A DNA stretch of 64,000 bases from Utricularia gibba (taxonomy: Eukaryota > Streptophyta > Magnoliopsida > Lamiales > Lentibulariaceae). A program made the position numbers and the translations under genes. Below the pieces are notes generated by a model, which was not told where the DNA came from, ran no database searches, and saw only the letters and a list, made by a program, of their open reading frames with translations. The stretch is taken from contig NEEC01000019.1 of the NCBI GenBank assembly GCA_002189035.1, forward strand, positions 868,001 to 932,000, given 5' to 3'. Of the stretch, positions 33,943 to 45,315 are shown in pieces (positions within the stretch are counted from its first letter, which is position 1; the number at the start of each line of letters is the position of its first letter).

Positions 33943-35882
33943 ATGGGGAATGAAGATGTGTTTGTGGCGTCGATTGATCAGGGAACAACCAGCACAAGGT
34001 TCATCATCTATGACCGCTCAGCTAACCCAATCGGGTCCCATCAAGTAGAATTCACTCAATTCTATCCACAGTCGGGGTATTGATGCTTTCATATTTTGTG
34101 GATACTGTCTCTTTCGTCGTATTTGATCACTGGGTGCTGTTTCCTTTTATTAATCTTTGTGAAAAAGCTCATCTTTTTACAAGGTTACTGCGATCGCTGA
34201 TGCGTTTCACTTGCGCATTTCTGGTTTTGATACGTGTATTCGATTTTTTGATTGATGTGATACATAGATGGGTTGAGCATGATCCAATGGAGATTCTCGA
34301 GAGTGTGAAATTATGCATTGCCAAGGCTATCGATAAGGCGACTGCAGAAGGGTACAATGTTGATAGTGGATTGAAATCTATTGGGATAACCAACCAGAGA
34401 GAAACCACTGTTATTTGGAGCAAATCCACTGGCTCCCCTCTTTACAATGCCATCGTTTGGATGGATGCTCGTACAAGCTCTATTTGCAGGTTAAAACATC
34501 TTTTGCAGTTCCATAAACCTTTTGATATGATTGCTATTGGTGCCATGCATTCTTTATTTGTTCCTTTGTTCTTCATTTGTTGATTGTTGGCATTGCATAG
34601 GAAACTTGAGAAAGAGCTACCAGGAGGGAGGACTCATTTTGTTGAGTCATGTGGTTTGCCGATCAGCACTTACTTCAGTGCTATGAAAGTGATTTGGTTG
34701 CTGGAAAACGTGGAGTCTGTGAAACAAGCTGTGGAGAAAGGAGATGCAATGTTTGGAACCATAGATACATGGCTGATTTGGAACATGACCGGGGAAAAGA
34801 TAACGGAATACATGTTACTGATGTGTCGAATGCTTCAAGAACAATGCTGATGAACCTCAAAACGCTCAACTGGGATAAAGCAACACTTAACACTCTTGGA
34901 ATTCCTGAAAACATTCTGCCCAAAATCGTTAGCAATGCTGAGATAATCGGGAACATCACCAAAGGTTGGCCAGTTACTGGAATTCCCATTGCAGGGTGTC
35001 TTGGTGATCAGCATGCTGCAATGTTAGGCCAATCTTGCGGCAAAGGTGAAGCTAAGAGCACATACGGGACTGGAGCATTCATTCTTCTCAACACAGGTGC
35101 AGAGATAATAAAATCGAATCATGGACTTCTGAGTACTTTGGCATACAAGCTTGGGCCAAATGCTCCTACAAACTATGCTCTCGAGGGTTCCATTGCTATA
35201 GCTGGTGCAGCGGTTCAGTGGCTCCGTGACAGCCTTGGCATAATCAATACAGCCAGTGAGATTGAGGAGTTGGCACTGAAGGTTGAAACCTCCGGCGGAG
35301 TATACTTTGTCCCAGCATTCAATGGATTGTTTGCACCATGGTGGCGGGAGGATGCTCGTGGAGTTTGCATTGGTATCACAAGATTCACGAACAAATCCCA
35401 CATTGCCCGAGCTGTGCTCGAGAGCATTTGCTTTCAAGTCAAGGATGTACTAGAATCAATGCACAAGGATGCAGGGGAGAAAGGGGAGGCCAAAAACGAA
35501 AAGGGCGAATTTGTGCTAAGAGTCGATGGAGGTGCTACAGTCAACAACCTTCTAATGCAAATTCAGGTAAAGACTGCTCCTTTTTCAATGTGGTCATCAA
35601 TTTCTGCTTTATGATAGCACAATCTTTCCCCATGATTAGGCTGACTTGCTGGGCAGCCCTGTGGTGAGACCGCCTGACATCGAAACAACGGCTCTGGGAG
35701 CTGCGTACGCTGCTGGATTAGCAGTCGGAGTATGGTCTGAAAACGAGATATTTTCTTCAGGGAAGGAGAAGAAACTCACCACCTTTAAACCACTGATTGA
35801 CGAAGCTTTGAGGAAGCAGAAGGAGGATTCATGGTGCAAAGCAATTTCAAGGACTTTCGATTTGGCTGATCTATCTCTTTGA
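33943..35882 (+). CDS. GLI1: Glycerol kinase, one frame break
   Basis: FGGY-family kinase that phosphorylates glycerol to glycerol 3-phosphate in the cytosol. The Arabidopsis relative, GLI1/NHO1, affects glycerol use and nonhost resistance. Exons: 33943-34076, 34268-34489, 34601-35566, 35640-35882; about 521 residues. Recognisable parts are the N-terminal ATP-site loop [12 protein letters not shown], the [11 protein letters not shown] block, [17 protein letters not shown], the [12 protein letters not shown] segment, and the C-terminal [10 protein letters not shown] and LGAAYAAG motifs. In exon 3 the frame changes at 'accggggaaaag' (34791-34798): one extra G would restore the expected link between WNMTG and [11 protein letters not shown]. 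The exon is 966 bases where 967 are needed. The enzyme is otherwise complete, so a consensus error is likely. Confidence 0.9.
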
Positions 35883-36111
35883 TATGCATTCAAACTCTTC
35901 TGGTTTGCTTCAATTCAGTTGTTGAATAAGTTACAGGAGGAAATGTCTCGTATTCTCTATTGATTATACAAATATCACCATCGGTAAATAAAGAAAAGTT
36001 GCATATAAATCTCCGTTTCCGATCCCACTGGAAGCAACTGCTGTCCGTCAAGTCCGAGCAATTCAACGCTGTAACACAACACCTGGGCAAGTTTTTCCGA
36101 CAGCTACGGCG

Positions 36112-38287
36112 ATGGATTTCCACGGAATTGATTATTCGCTCTTCGATTACTCTGGTCTCATTCCAGATCCTGAATCCATGATCATCGATAGAAGGTACTG
36201 GGAAGAGGAGGAGAGGGATCTTCTGAGGCTCTCAGATTCACTCTTGAAAAGCACTAAGATGAGGAGCAGCAGTCCGCCCACGTCTCGTCACGATGGGACC
36301 TCACCTCTGCCTCTCGGAATGGATTGTAGCCCCCCTCCTCGTTGTTGGGTATTTTTGCGAAAGAACTCTTTTTTCCTTGGATTTTCTGGTTTGTTCGACT
36401 CTAGCATTTTATGGGTAGAAAACACTTGATTTGATGTTATTGAGAAATGATTCTCCAAAAGTGACTTGCAATCTCTTCAGGGTTTATACATATTTCTGCA
36501 CCGTTGTATATCTTATTTATCATCTGCATTTTCCTCATTGTGGAGATCTCAAAAAGATAAGTTCTTCATAATACAGGATGGCCCGAACACCATTTGGCCT
36601 TATGATGATCGGGCAAAATGGAGGTATTGTGTTACTATTCCTTCTTGGAGCATCTTATTTGAACCAGGAAGCTCAAAACCTGTTGTGGTATGAATCATTG
36701 TTAATTTATGTTTTTTTCATGTACAGTAATCAGTCAAATCTGATGATTAAATCCAGTGATCTGTTCATCCAGTTTTACAGGGTTCAAGTTGGTTTGCAGT
36801 CTCCCCAAAAGATTACTACAACACGTGAGGTGCTTAGAAGATTCAGTCATTTCTTAAAGCTTTCATCTGAGGTCAGTGGTCTCTATTGCATCTGGACTCA
36901 GTTATTTCAACGAATCTTTTGTTGAATCTTGTCTTGATCACAGAGAGCGCACATTAGTACAGCTTGCTGCCTGGCTCTTTTGTTCAGCCTTGTCTATGAT
37001 ACTCTTCCTATTACATCCTTAATTTTTCCAAAGTTGTTAAATATCTTGTCTGGCCTTATTTTCAATAGAAATAGGTAGAAATCTATTGGACCGTGACATG
37101 TTTACTTGATATTGGCAGCTCAAGCAGACCTTTAGCCGTAAAATCTTGCCTCCCGCTCCTCCAAAGGATCGTCTGAGCATGAAAAATGGACCACATGTAG
37201 AAAAAGTTCGTTACTTTGGGATGCGTTTCATGAAATTTTGCTTTGACAATGAGGAAGTATTGGTTGGTTTTGTGGCATTTGTTGTTCTAACTTACACTGA
37301 TCCATCTCAGCGTAGGCGTGCTCTACAGGATTGGATGGCTGAGGTCCTTTCAGACATCGACATCTCAAGAAGCGCTGCTATAGCATGCTTCCTTGAGTTA
37401 GAGGCTGCCGCACGATTGTGTATTTCTCTGATTCCTTATAATGTGAAAAAAGTTCTCCATGTTCATATATGATGCACACTCTTTATGGTGTGATCCCATC
37501 TACGTAACACGTTGAAATCTTCATTTATCTCACTAGCAAATTCTCCACTTCCAGCATTTCAGGAGCACAGTGATGCTGAGCCTTCTGCAAATTTGGATAG
37601 TAGCACCGGGCATTCATCAGGTGCAGCGTCGAGCATCCTTGATGACAGTGTGCTTGCTGAGGCTTCAAACTCACATATAAATAATGATATTGCTTCTACC
37701 GATGTTTCTGGGATTGCATCACCAGCAACCCACTTGGCAGAGGAGCCTGTAACTGAAACATTTTATGAGAGTGATGGGAATGCCAGCGAACCAACGCCAC
37801 ATGGAGTGACTGATTTGGATGAGGCACATGCGGTTTCTTCACATTCTTTTTCTCTTGGGGATCGAGAAGCTCAGTCAAAGGAAGCAGTAAATGTTAGGGA
37901 GAATGAAGCAATGCAGCAGGAGTTGGGTTTTACGAGAAAGAAGCTTGAGAGTTTGCAGAAACGCCATGCGCAGGCAGCATTGAAATCTAAGGCAGACATA
38001 AAACTTCTCGTAAAAGAGATCAAAGCACTTAGAAGTTCTGAGATGGAGTTACAACAGCAGCTTAACACAGAAAGGGCTGAATTCGAGGTAAACTTGTCTT
38101 CCTTGTCATCTGGAATATTGACCTCCAAATAATATGCACTACTTCCATACAGAGAAGGTTAGCAGAGGAAAGGATGGAAAAGGAACGACTTTGTGCTGCC
38201 AATCTAAAGCTGCTTCAGGAATGTGAAAGTCTCCGTCTTCGGCTCGAAGGACGTACATCAACTGTAGACGATGCCCACCCCCAATAG
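36112..38287 (+). CDS. EREX: PX-domain endosomal RAB effector (EREX-like)
   Basis: Phosphoinositide-binding PX protein of the plant EREX/EREL group, which binds RAB5 GTPases on endosomes and supports vacuolar trafficking. Seven exons: 36112-36348, 36577-36687, 36773-36871, 37119-37205, 37311-37419, 37537-38087, 38153-38287; 442 residues. The N-terminus is acidic. Residues from about 80 onward form the PX fold ([18 protein letters not shown], the RRF.HFLKL basic motif, [10 protein letters not shown]). After a Ser-rich linker a coiled coil (about residues 330-430) is rich in Glu, Lys and Leu, fitting a RAB-binding helix. Intron 4 (37206-37310) is 105 bases with no in-frame stop, so its retention would add 35 residues. 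The C-terminus may be shorter than in relatives, which I cannot judge here. Confidence 0.85.
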
Positions 38288-38524
38288 ATTGTAACGTAAG
38301 CAACATCTTTGATAACTGCCTGCATTGTATTCCTGATTGTAAAGATAATATTCATATCTCTATAGTTCCAAGAAACTACACCAAAGACTGGATGGCTCCA
38401 TAACAGGCACCCATTTTGCTCAGCTACTTCGCTAGATAATTGGAAACGAATGCAAAGAACAAGGGTTTAACCTAGCCTGAAGTTGGCATCTTTCGCCAAT
38501 GATATGAATGAAACTGCAGCCAAA
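38288..38524. other. 3' region of EREX-like gene
   Basis: Probable 3' UTR of the PX-protein gene; nothing else is seen. Confidence 0.5.
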
Positions 38525-38850
38525 ATGAAATCCCATTGGGAATCATCTTCTTAGCAGGTAGATTTTAGTAAAGCTTTAGTCTTTCTGTGTTTGAGAGCTT
38601 GCTGTATCATGAAAATGAAACTAGGTTTACCAGTGATTAGCACAAGGGAGAATCACAAGGGCTGGCCCCTGTTGTTCATTTACCATAAATAAGATGAGGG
38701 AAAATGTAAGAAGTGAAAGGGATTTCCGCTGTTGAGTGTTGGCAAGGGGATGAGCATTTCATAGCACCAGGATTTCTGGGTGAAGGGGCTGAGATTTGCT
38801 CCAAGGGATTGAAAAGGGGAGCATCCACTGCAGACATTTTGCTAGAGATA
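38525..38850 (-). pseudogene. Decayed second copy of PIFI
   Basis: A block at about 38535-38610 aligns with PIFI exon 4 and its acceptor: both contain 'ttcttagc', 'gtaaagctt/gaaaagctt' and 'agtctttct', then 'gta(t)catgaa' in the following intron, at roughly 75% identity by eye. Further right, at about 38770-38840, a block resembles exon 1 (a frame with LEQISAPS, compare KQISSAPT). Order and orientation are those of a minus-strand PIFI gene, but intervening exons are missing and frames are broken. It lies head to head with the desaturase gene, matching the adjacency of PIFI and FAD5 in Arabidopsis. Confidence 0.6.
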
Positions 38851-39173
38851 TCTTTGCAAGGGCAAAATGGATAGAGCGATCCTGGGAGATTTAAAGGGAA
38901 CCACACAAGTACAATCTGCGTATCCCAGGAAATCTGGGTAGCGAAACACAAAAAATGTAACTTTCCGATGGAATTTATATACCCATCGCCTTATCGAAAT
39001 TATTCAATTTCACTCGAGACCCACAAATTCTCCACCGCCTATCAACCCCAGCACCCGACCCCGCCTGTCATTTTCCATTCCGTCGCAGCAGTGAGTCGGC
39101 ATGACGAATCCTGCGTGAAGTATAGAGATTTCTCGATATCCTTGTTACCAGCAGAGGTAAAGCATCACCGGAA

Positions 39174-40642
39174 ATGGCCCTCCTGGCGCCGCCGCCGACG
39201 AGCAGTCATTTTCCAACCTTGGAAACCAAGAAATTGAGACCAGGTTCTTCCATTGCCGCTCAAAATTGCAAAGAGTCATCCTTTTGCGCTGCGAGTTTTG
39301 GCCCAAAAAGGAGCTCGGCCAGTAAGTTCCTCCAGAATGGCTCATTATTCCGAAGGAACGAGTGGGGTATCAAAAGAGAGATACCCAGAGTGAGCTTCGG
39401 TTCAGCACCTTCGTCAGCAATGTCTTTTGGGAAAATATTGCTTTCTGATGTAGTTGTGCAGAGGAAGAGGAATGTTTACTGGGGGAGAAAATGGGATGCT
39501 TTAGAAGTAGCCATATTGGCGGTGGTGCTGGCTATGCACGTGTTATGCTTTTTTGCTCCTTTTACTTTCAGTTTTGGCGCCCTTTATGTTGCTATTGGTT
39601 TGTATGTGATCACCGGTCTTCTTGGTATCACGCTCTCCTTCCATAGAAACCTTTCTCACAGGAGCTTCAAGCTTCCCAAATGGCTTGAGTATTTCTTTGC
39701 TTACTGTGGAGTTCAAGCTCTACAGGTTCAAACTTGATTCTTTTTATCCTCTCGAAATTGACACATACCTTATCTCTTGACTGGTGATGCGATGATGCAA
39801 CAGGGAAATCCCATCGACTGGGTAAGCACACACAGATATCACCACCAGTTCTGTGATACAGACAAGGATCCTCACAGCCCTCTTGAAGGATTTTGGTTCA
39901 GTCACATGAGCTGGCTTTTTGACAAGTCATCTGTTGTTCAAAGGGTACCAACCTACTACTAGATGTTAAGTCTCTTCTCTTTCCCTGTTATCAGTGTGTT
40001 ACTAGTAGAGAGAGCATGATATATTGCAGTGTGGAGCGCCCAACAACGTTGGAGATCTGGAAAAGCAGCCCTTTTACAAGTTTCTTCGTAGTACTTACAT
40101 TTTTCACCCCATCTTGCTGGCTGCACTTCTTTATGCCATTGGCGGATTTCCCTACATTGTTTGGGGAATGGTAAGCTACAAAAGCATCAATCGAAATCAC
40201 CTATTCATATCAGTCCCAACTCCTGTTGGCTAAGATGCATCCTTCATTTTGCCTCACAGGGTGTGAGAACAGTGTGGGTGTACCACATCACTTGGCTAGT
40301 GAACTCAGCTTGCCATGTCTGGGGAAACCAAGCTTGGAACACCGGTGACTTATCACGAAACAACTGGTAAATCCACTACTCCACCGCATTGTATTTTCAC
40401 CAAACTGGTACCAGTTATTGAACTACTGATGAACCTGAAGGTGGGTAGCTTTGCTTGCATTTGGAGAGGGGTGGCATAATAACCACCATGCTTTTGAGTA
40501 TTCAGCGAGGCATGGATTGGAGTGGTGGCAATTCGACATGACTTGGTACGTGGTCAGGCTCCTTCAGGCCATTGGTTTGGCCTCCGATGTCAAACTTCCC
40601 ACTGCTGCACACAAGGAGAGGGCCAGGTTTAGTGTAGAATGA
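39174..40642 (+). CDS. FAD5: Plastid acyl-lipid desaturase, FAD5/ADS3-like
   Basis: Membrane-bound di-iron desaturase of the ADS family. The plastid member FAD5/ADS3 introduces a delta-7 double bond into palmitate on monogalactosyldiacylglycerol. Five exons: 39174-39725, 39804-39944, 40030-40170, 40260-40366, 40441-40642; 380 residues. Residues 1 to about 80 are Ser-rich and basic, a chloroplast transit peptide. The three histidine boxes are complete: HRNLSH, HRYHHQF and HNNHHAF. Hydrophobic segments precede box 1 and lie between boxes 2 and 3. The N-terminal extension separates it from the cytosolic ADS1/ADS2 group, but exact regiospecificity (delta-7 or delta-9) cannot be read from sequence. 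A decayed PIFI copy lies immediately upstream. Confidence 0.9.
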
Positions 40643-40832
40643 GATGCTGGTTTTCAAAAGGGGAGATTGTTGTGTCTCCTCAGTCTTCACAAACCCCAAT
40701 GTGCATTTCTTGGATACTGTCTAAAAAGAATTTTGCAACTCATATTCCTTTTTACTTTTATAAAAATAAAAAATAATAATATAAATCTTTTAAAAAATCC
40801 AAAAAAATGCTGGGTTGCGCCTCGAAATGTTC
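40643..40832. other. 3' region of desaturase gene
   Basis: 3' UTR and short AT-rich spacer. Confidence 0.5.
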
Positions 40833-41256
40833 TGGGCCAAATGGGTCAGTGTCAATAATGGGTTGAGCCTAGTTAATTAAAGAATGAGATCTAGCCCATC
40901 ACGTTTTAATATGTGAACTAGCCCATTCATTGATTCCAGCCCATCCTGTAAATTAACAATGCCCCGAGCCATACTTAATTGACGGATTGAGTCATAATTA
41001 ATTAATGGGCTGGACTACATATTAAATTACGGGCATGGGCCCAAAAGTGATAATTGGGCTGGTACACAAGATATATGGATTGGGCCGAAATTAATAATGG
41101 AAATTAAATACATTCACATAATCAAATCAGACCATGAATCGTTTGTGCAAGTGATTCATGATTTTTTGATGATTTAAAACACCAACTAAAAATAATGGGT
41201 AATATATTTTTATAATGAGGTTTTATTATCATTGTTGGGCTGACCGTTAGTGGGCC
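40833..41256 (+). promoter_or_regulatory. Cluster of site II (TGGGCY) elements
   Basis: About ten TGGGCC, TGGGCT or AGCCCA words occur within roughly 420 bases, including 40833, two AGCCCA near 40895 and 40920, 'catgggccc' near 41035 and 'tgggcc' at 41251. Site II elements bind TCP factors and are typical of genes for ribosomal and mitochondrial proteins in plants, which fits the downstream gene. Confidence 0.65.
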
Positions 41257-41802
41257 TTAAGCTCTATGGTTCTCGCGATATAAAAAAGCTACAATCGTTC
41301 TTCTCTCGCCGAACTGCCACGTTATTTCTCTATTTGGAAGTGCCGTTGATACTCCGTACGCCATTTTTTGGCGAGGCAGAAGGGGGCGCGGGTAAGTGTT
41401 CGTATTTCAGGTGTGCGATTTATGTGCGGGTTAGGCTTTCTTCCTTTTCGAATCGTATATTTCAATGTTGTGGGGAGTTATGGTGAGAGGCAAAGGGGAT
41501 TTTGTTGTCTGTTAGGTGTTCGATGAAATGCCTAATCTAAAAGTGTGTCTGGAGTAATTGGGATTAAGAAGGTTTTTAAGGTTATTCTTGGAGAATTCTT
41601 AGTCGGTGGTGATTTCTTCTTTCCTTCAATTTCTCATATTTTTTCAATGATTAAGCATTCGCGATAAGAAAATGTTGATTCCAATTATGAATGGTTGGTT
41701 TATGCGCCATGAATTCCTGCAATTTTATTGCTTTTCCAGGACATCGTTCACCTGCATGCTTGTGTGACAATATTCCGAAGCATTGCCTCAGCCCGGTGGC
41801 CT

Positions 41803-43829
41803 ATGGCAGCGACTATTCACATTCACTGCCGCCGGTACGTACGGCCTATGCGCTGCAATTTTTGGTACTCCATCCGGGCGTTTTCATCTGGAGACGAACT
41901 ACCACCTTCCTTTACCGATAATGTGCCACCAGAGCAAGGGACGAAACAATCTTTTGCATCATATGTGAAGGAGGTTAAGGCAAGTCTCAAGTCAGGGTCG
42001 CCGCCGCAAACTCGTCAAACGGCTTTTAGGCTTTCCACCCCATCTGAGGCTCCAGAGCCTAATCCGGTTCCCTCTATTGAAGAACTCCGCCGCAATCTTT
42101 CTGGGTTCCGCCGCAGTTCTGCCTCACAACCGCCATCATCTGATTCAGACCAGTTCGTGTCATTCCAGGAACTCTACAGAAGAAGTGTCATGCCAAACCC
42201 CGATGCCTCTGCTGCCCCTCCATCCACTGCAGCGAAACCTTCATTTGATGCCATTCGCGAAAGCCTCAAACGTTTAAGAGAAAAAACTCCTCCCAGCACT
42301 CAGGGTGGTTATGGTGCAAGTACAATTGACCCGTCATCTCTTGAGCGGTTGAAAGAATCTTTGAAGACAAGACCTGGTCAGACTACTGGTCCTGAATCGC
42401 CTGGAATCAGCTTTTCATTCTCCCCTGCTGACAGGAGCAAGAAAGAAGGTGACGAAGATGCTACGGATCATTCTAGTGAATCAAAAACCATGTATATGAG
42501 GACTTATGGGTATCCAGAACTTGGCACAGAGTTGAAGAAGTTGAGACCAGAAAATAAAAAGGGAAAATGGTTTTCATTGCATGAATTGAACGAGAGGCTC
42601 GTCAAGTTGAAGAAGATTGAGGCAAAGAAGAGGCACAGTCTTCTTGGTGGAGAAATTAGAGAGTGTTTGGAGAAGTTGCGTGATTCTGAAATTGAGACTA
42701 AAAGGGTGCAGAAAGGTGAGTTTTATTTTTCTAAAATTATTTGTTACATATGCTTTGGGGCAAAGAGGTGGAAATTATGGCTGAAAAGCTAATACAACTC
42801 ATGAGAAATAATTGAACCTCTAATGTTTACTGTCGAGGCCATGTGCTGGGTAGTTGCATCCCGAGTGTGGTTTTGATGCTGTTACGTGATTCATGTTTAT
42901 TCTCTCGTTCCCTGATTGTGAACACCATTCTTTATTCGGTCATATGAAATTTTGCTGCAATAAATGGTATTTACATCACTTATCATAATTGGTGTATTTT
43001 TGAATGATCGGCCATTACAGTGCAGAGGCTGGATCATCTTGCCGTGATCGGTGGAACTCCAAAGTACCTATTGTTGCCACCAAAGGAGCACTTATTTGAC
43101 AAGGTATATGTTTTTCTCCAGTTGCATTGATCGTTTATTGATTTCTTATCAACATCCTTGATATATCCATGTTATCATCTCCTCTCTGTACAAGACTTAT
43201 TTTGTTGGCTGGACACCTTGTAGGGAACGCTTTAAGCCTTGAGATTTCAAATTTCTATTATTCACGGCATTTGTTACTTGCTTATCCCATCCATCTGATT
43301 ATGCAGTATTTTCACCCGGACAACATGTCTTCTGCTGAAAAACTTAAGCTAGAGCTCAAGAAAGTAAGAGATGAATTTAAGATGTCGAAGTCTGATTGTG
43401 GATCTGCTCGTGTACAAGGTACAGCTTAGTTCTCGTTGATCATTCTAGATGGTGTTCTTATAATTGCTTTGGCTGACGAAACAAAGTTGCTGGCAATAAA
43501 TTGATACGATCTTCATTTTATGCGCAGTGGCACAGCTGACTACAAAGATTAAACATCTAGCAAAGGTTCTAGCAAAGAAGGTGAGTTTCTATATCACAAT
43601 CCATTCACTACGGGACTCAATTCAACTTATCAAAACATGCTGAATGAGATCTTCCTCTAAACAAAGTGTGCGGTGTTTGCAGGACAAGCATTCAAGAAAA
43701 GGGTTGCAGGATATGGTTCAGAGAAGAAAGAAACTCCTGAAATATCTCCGGCGTACGGACTGGGATTCCTACTGCCTGGTGCTTTCCAAGCTCGGTTTGC
43801 GCGATAACCCTGATCTCGTTAAAGCTTGA
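41803..43829 (+). CDS. Mitochondrial ribosomal protein S15 (uS15m)
   Basis: Small-subunit mitoribosomal protein. Five exons: 41803-42715, 43021-43103, 43307-43418, 43528-43580, 43683-43829; 435 residues. The start MAATIHIHCRRYVRP is Arg-rich without acidic residues, a mitochondrial presequence. An ATG at 41728 is in frame but lies before a likely splice acceptor ('tttccag' ending at 41739), so it is probably 5' UTR or intron. Residues about 30-290 are a plant-specific, Ser/Pro- and Lys-rich extension. The C-terminal part contains the S15/NS1 fold: LTTKIKHLAKVLAKK, DKHSRKGLQDMVQRRKKLLKYLRR and DWDSYCLVLSKLGLRD, the helices that bind small-subunit rRNA. I recall At1g15810 as the Arabidopsis relative. 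Confidence 0.88.
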
Positions 43830-43977
43830 AACTTTTAATTTTTATTCCTAGAGAAGAAACTTCTGGTTGAAAATGTATGCCGGAATGATTTTATTAGGAA
43901 ACAGACTGAATATTGCGATTTTATTACAACTATTTCGAGTTCTAAAACAACTCCATGATGCGGTTCACAAGTCTTAA

Positions 43978-45315
43978 TCATACACCAGTATCCTGGTCCG
44001 GCGGCGGTTGAAGCCGTATCTCTTCCACAAGCGGCGGCGGGTTTTCACCCAGAGTGGGTTGTGACAGGGTGTGGGGTGTATCTCCTGTCATCGGTGGTGG
44101 TAAGAAATCCGGTGCGGGAAATGTTGGAGTAGGTTGTGTTAGGATGTGCGGTGTATCTCCTGCCACCGGTGGCGGTATGAATTCCGGCACGGGAAATGTT
44201 GGAGTCTCGATGGCAGGAGGGATGGATGTGGAAATGGGCGGAGGAAAAAAAATGATCGGAATTTGAGCTGCGGTTGGCGGTTGAAATGGCTCAAAAATAG
44301 GTGGCACTGGTATGGTTGCCGGTGAAGGTGGCGGTAAGAGGAAGACATCTGGCGGGGCAAGAGAAAACGCTGGAATTGGGGAAAGAACTAAGGGTGGGGA
44401 TATTCCCGTTGATTCAGGCGGCAATGATGGTAGCGGGAATCCGGTAGCCGGCGGTGATAAAGGAACTAATGGGGGTGGGTATATTATTGGAATTATCTCC
44501 GGGGATGGAGGGAATGGTAGCGGCGGCGCTAATGAGACCAGTGGCGGTGGTAGCGATGGAGGTAGAGGGATTGCTGCCGGCGGGGCTAATGAGACTAATG
44601 GCGATGGAAGCGATGGAGGTAGGGGAATTGCTGCCGGTGGCGCTAATGAGACCGGTGGGGATGGAAGTGATGGAGGTACAAGGATTCCTGCAGGCGGAGA
44701 AGGAATAGGGACAGGTACAGAAGCAGGTGCTGGCAAAAGAACCGGCGCCGGTGGTGGCGGCAATATAATCGGAGGTGGCGGTGACAGGGGTGTGACCGGT
44801 GGCTGCGGCAACGGAACTTGAGGTGGTGGTGACAGGAGAGTGACCGGCGGCAGCGGCAACGGAATTTGAGGTGGTGGTGACAGGAGAGTGACCGGCGGCG
44901 GCGGCAACGGAATTTGAGGTGGTGGTGACAGGAGAGTGACCGGCGTTGGCGGCAACGGAACTTGAGGTGGCGGCAGCAGTGGCACCAAAGGCGGTGGAAA
45001 CACTATTCCCGGTGGAGAAACCTGCACAAAAGGAGGCGGCCGAATGACCGGCGGCCGCGATGGCACCACCGGCGCACGAAAAGGGTTGCTCCTAGAGTTA
45101 ATCGAGAAGGGCCACCGACCACAAGTCTCAAACAAGTACAGATACAAAGGATCACAACTTGATCGCCGCCCACCGCCGCTTCCCACTCTCCCAGCACTTC
45201 TTTTCTCCCGCTCGTGATGTCGCCTCCGGTGGCCAGCACTCCGAGGACCCCCGGCGACAGTCGAAGCAAACACAAGAAACGCAAAGAAAGCAACCAACAT
45301 TGCAGCGCTCCTCAT
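43978..45315 (-). CDS. Secreted proline-rich (extensin-like) protein
   Basis: Intronless gene for 445 residues. Residues 1-22 are a signal peptide (MRSAAMLVAFFAF... ending VAGG); a second Met is at residue 6. A basic segment (about 30-50) is followed by a conserved-looking block with two Cys, CDPLYLYLFETCGRWPF (54-70). The rest is about one third proline and built from tandem units: four of the type VTLLSPPPQIPLPPP (about 126-180), three of the type SLPSPLVSLAPPAAIPLPP (about 215-275), and two TPTFPxPxFxPPP units near the C-terminus. There are no SPPPP-Y cross-linking motifs, so it is a proline-rich or AGP/extensin hybrid, probably in the cell wall. The antisense open frames are composition artefacts. 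Confidence 0.8.
   Translation of the reverse strand: MRSAAMLVAFFAFLVFASTVAGGPRSAGHRRRHHEREKRSAGRVGSGGGRRSSCDPLYLYLFETCGRWPFSINSRSNPFRAPVVPSRPPVIRPPPFVQVSPPGIVFPPPLVPLLPPPQVPLPPTPVTLLSPPPQIPLPPPPVTLLSPPPQIPLPLPPVTLLSPPPQVPLPQPPVTPLSPPPPIILPPPPAPVLLPAPASVPVPIPSPPAGILVPPSLPSPPVSLAPPAAIPLPPSLPSPLVSLAPPAAIPLPPSLPPPLVSLAPPLPFPPSPEIIPIIYPPPLVPLSPPATGFPLPSLPPESTGISPPLVLSPIPAFSLAPPDVFLLPPPSPATIPVPPIFEPFQPPTAAQIPIIFFPPPISTSIPPAIETPTFPVPEFIPPPVAGDTPHILTQPTPTFPAPDFLPPPMTGDTPHTLSQPTLGENPPPLVEEIRLQPPPDQDTGV

Noticed and set aside
44312-44821. Gly-rich plus ORF
   Set aside because: It is the antisense of the proline-rich repeats; Gly/Ala richness follows from complementary CCN codons.
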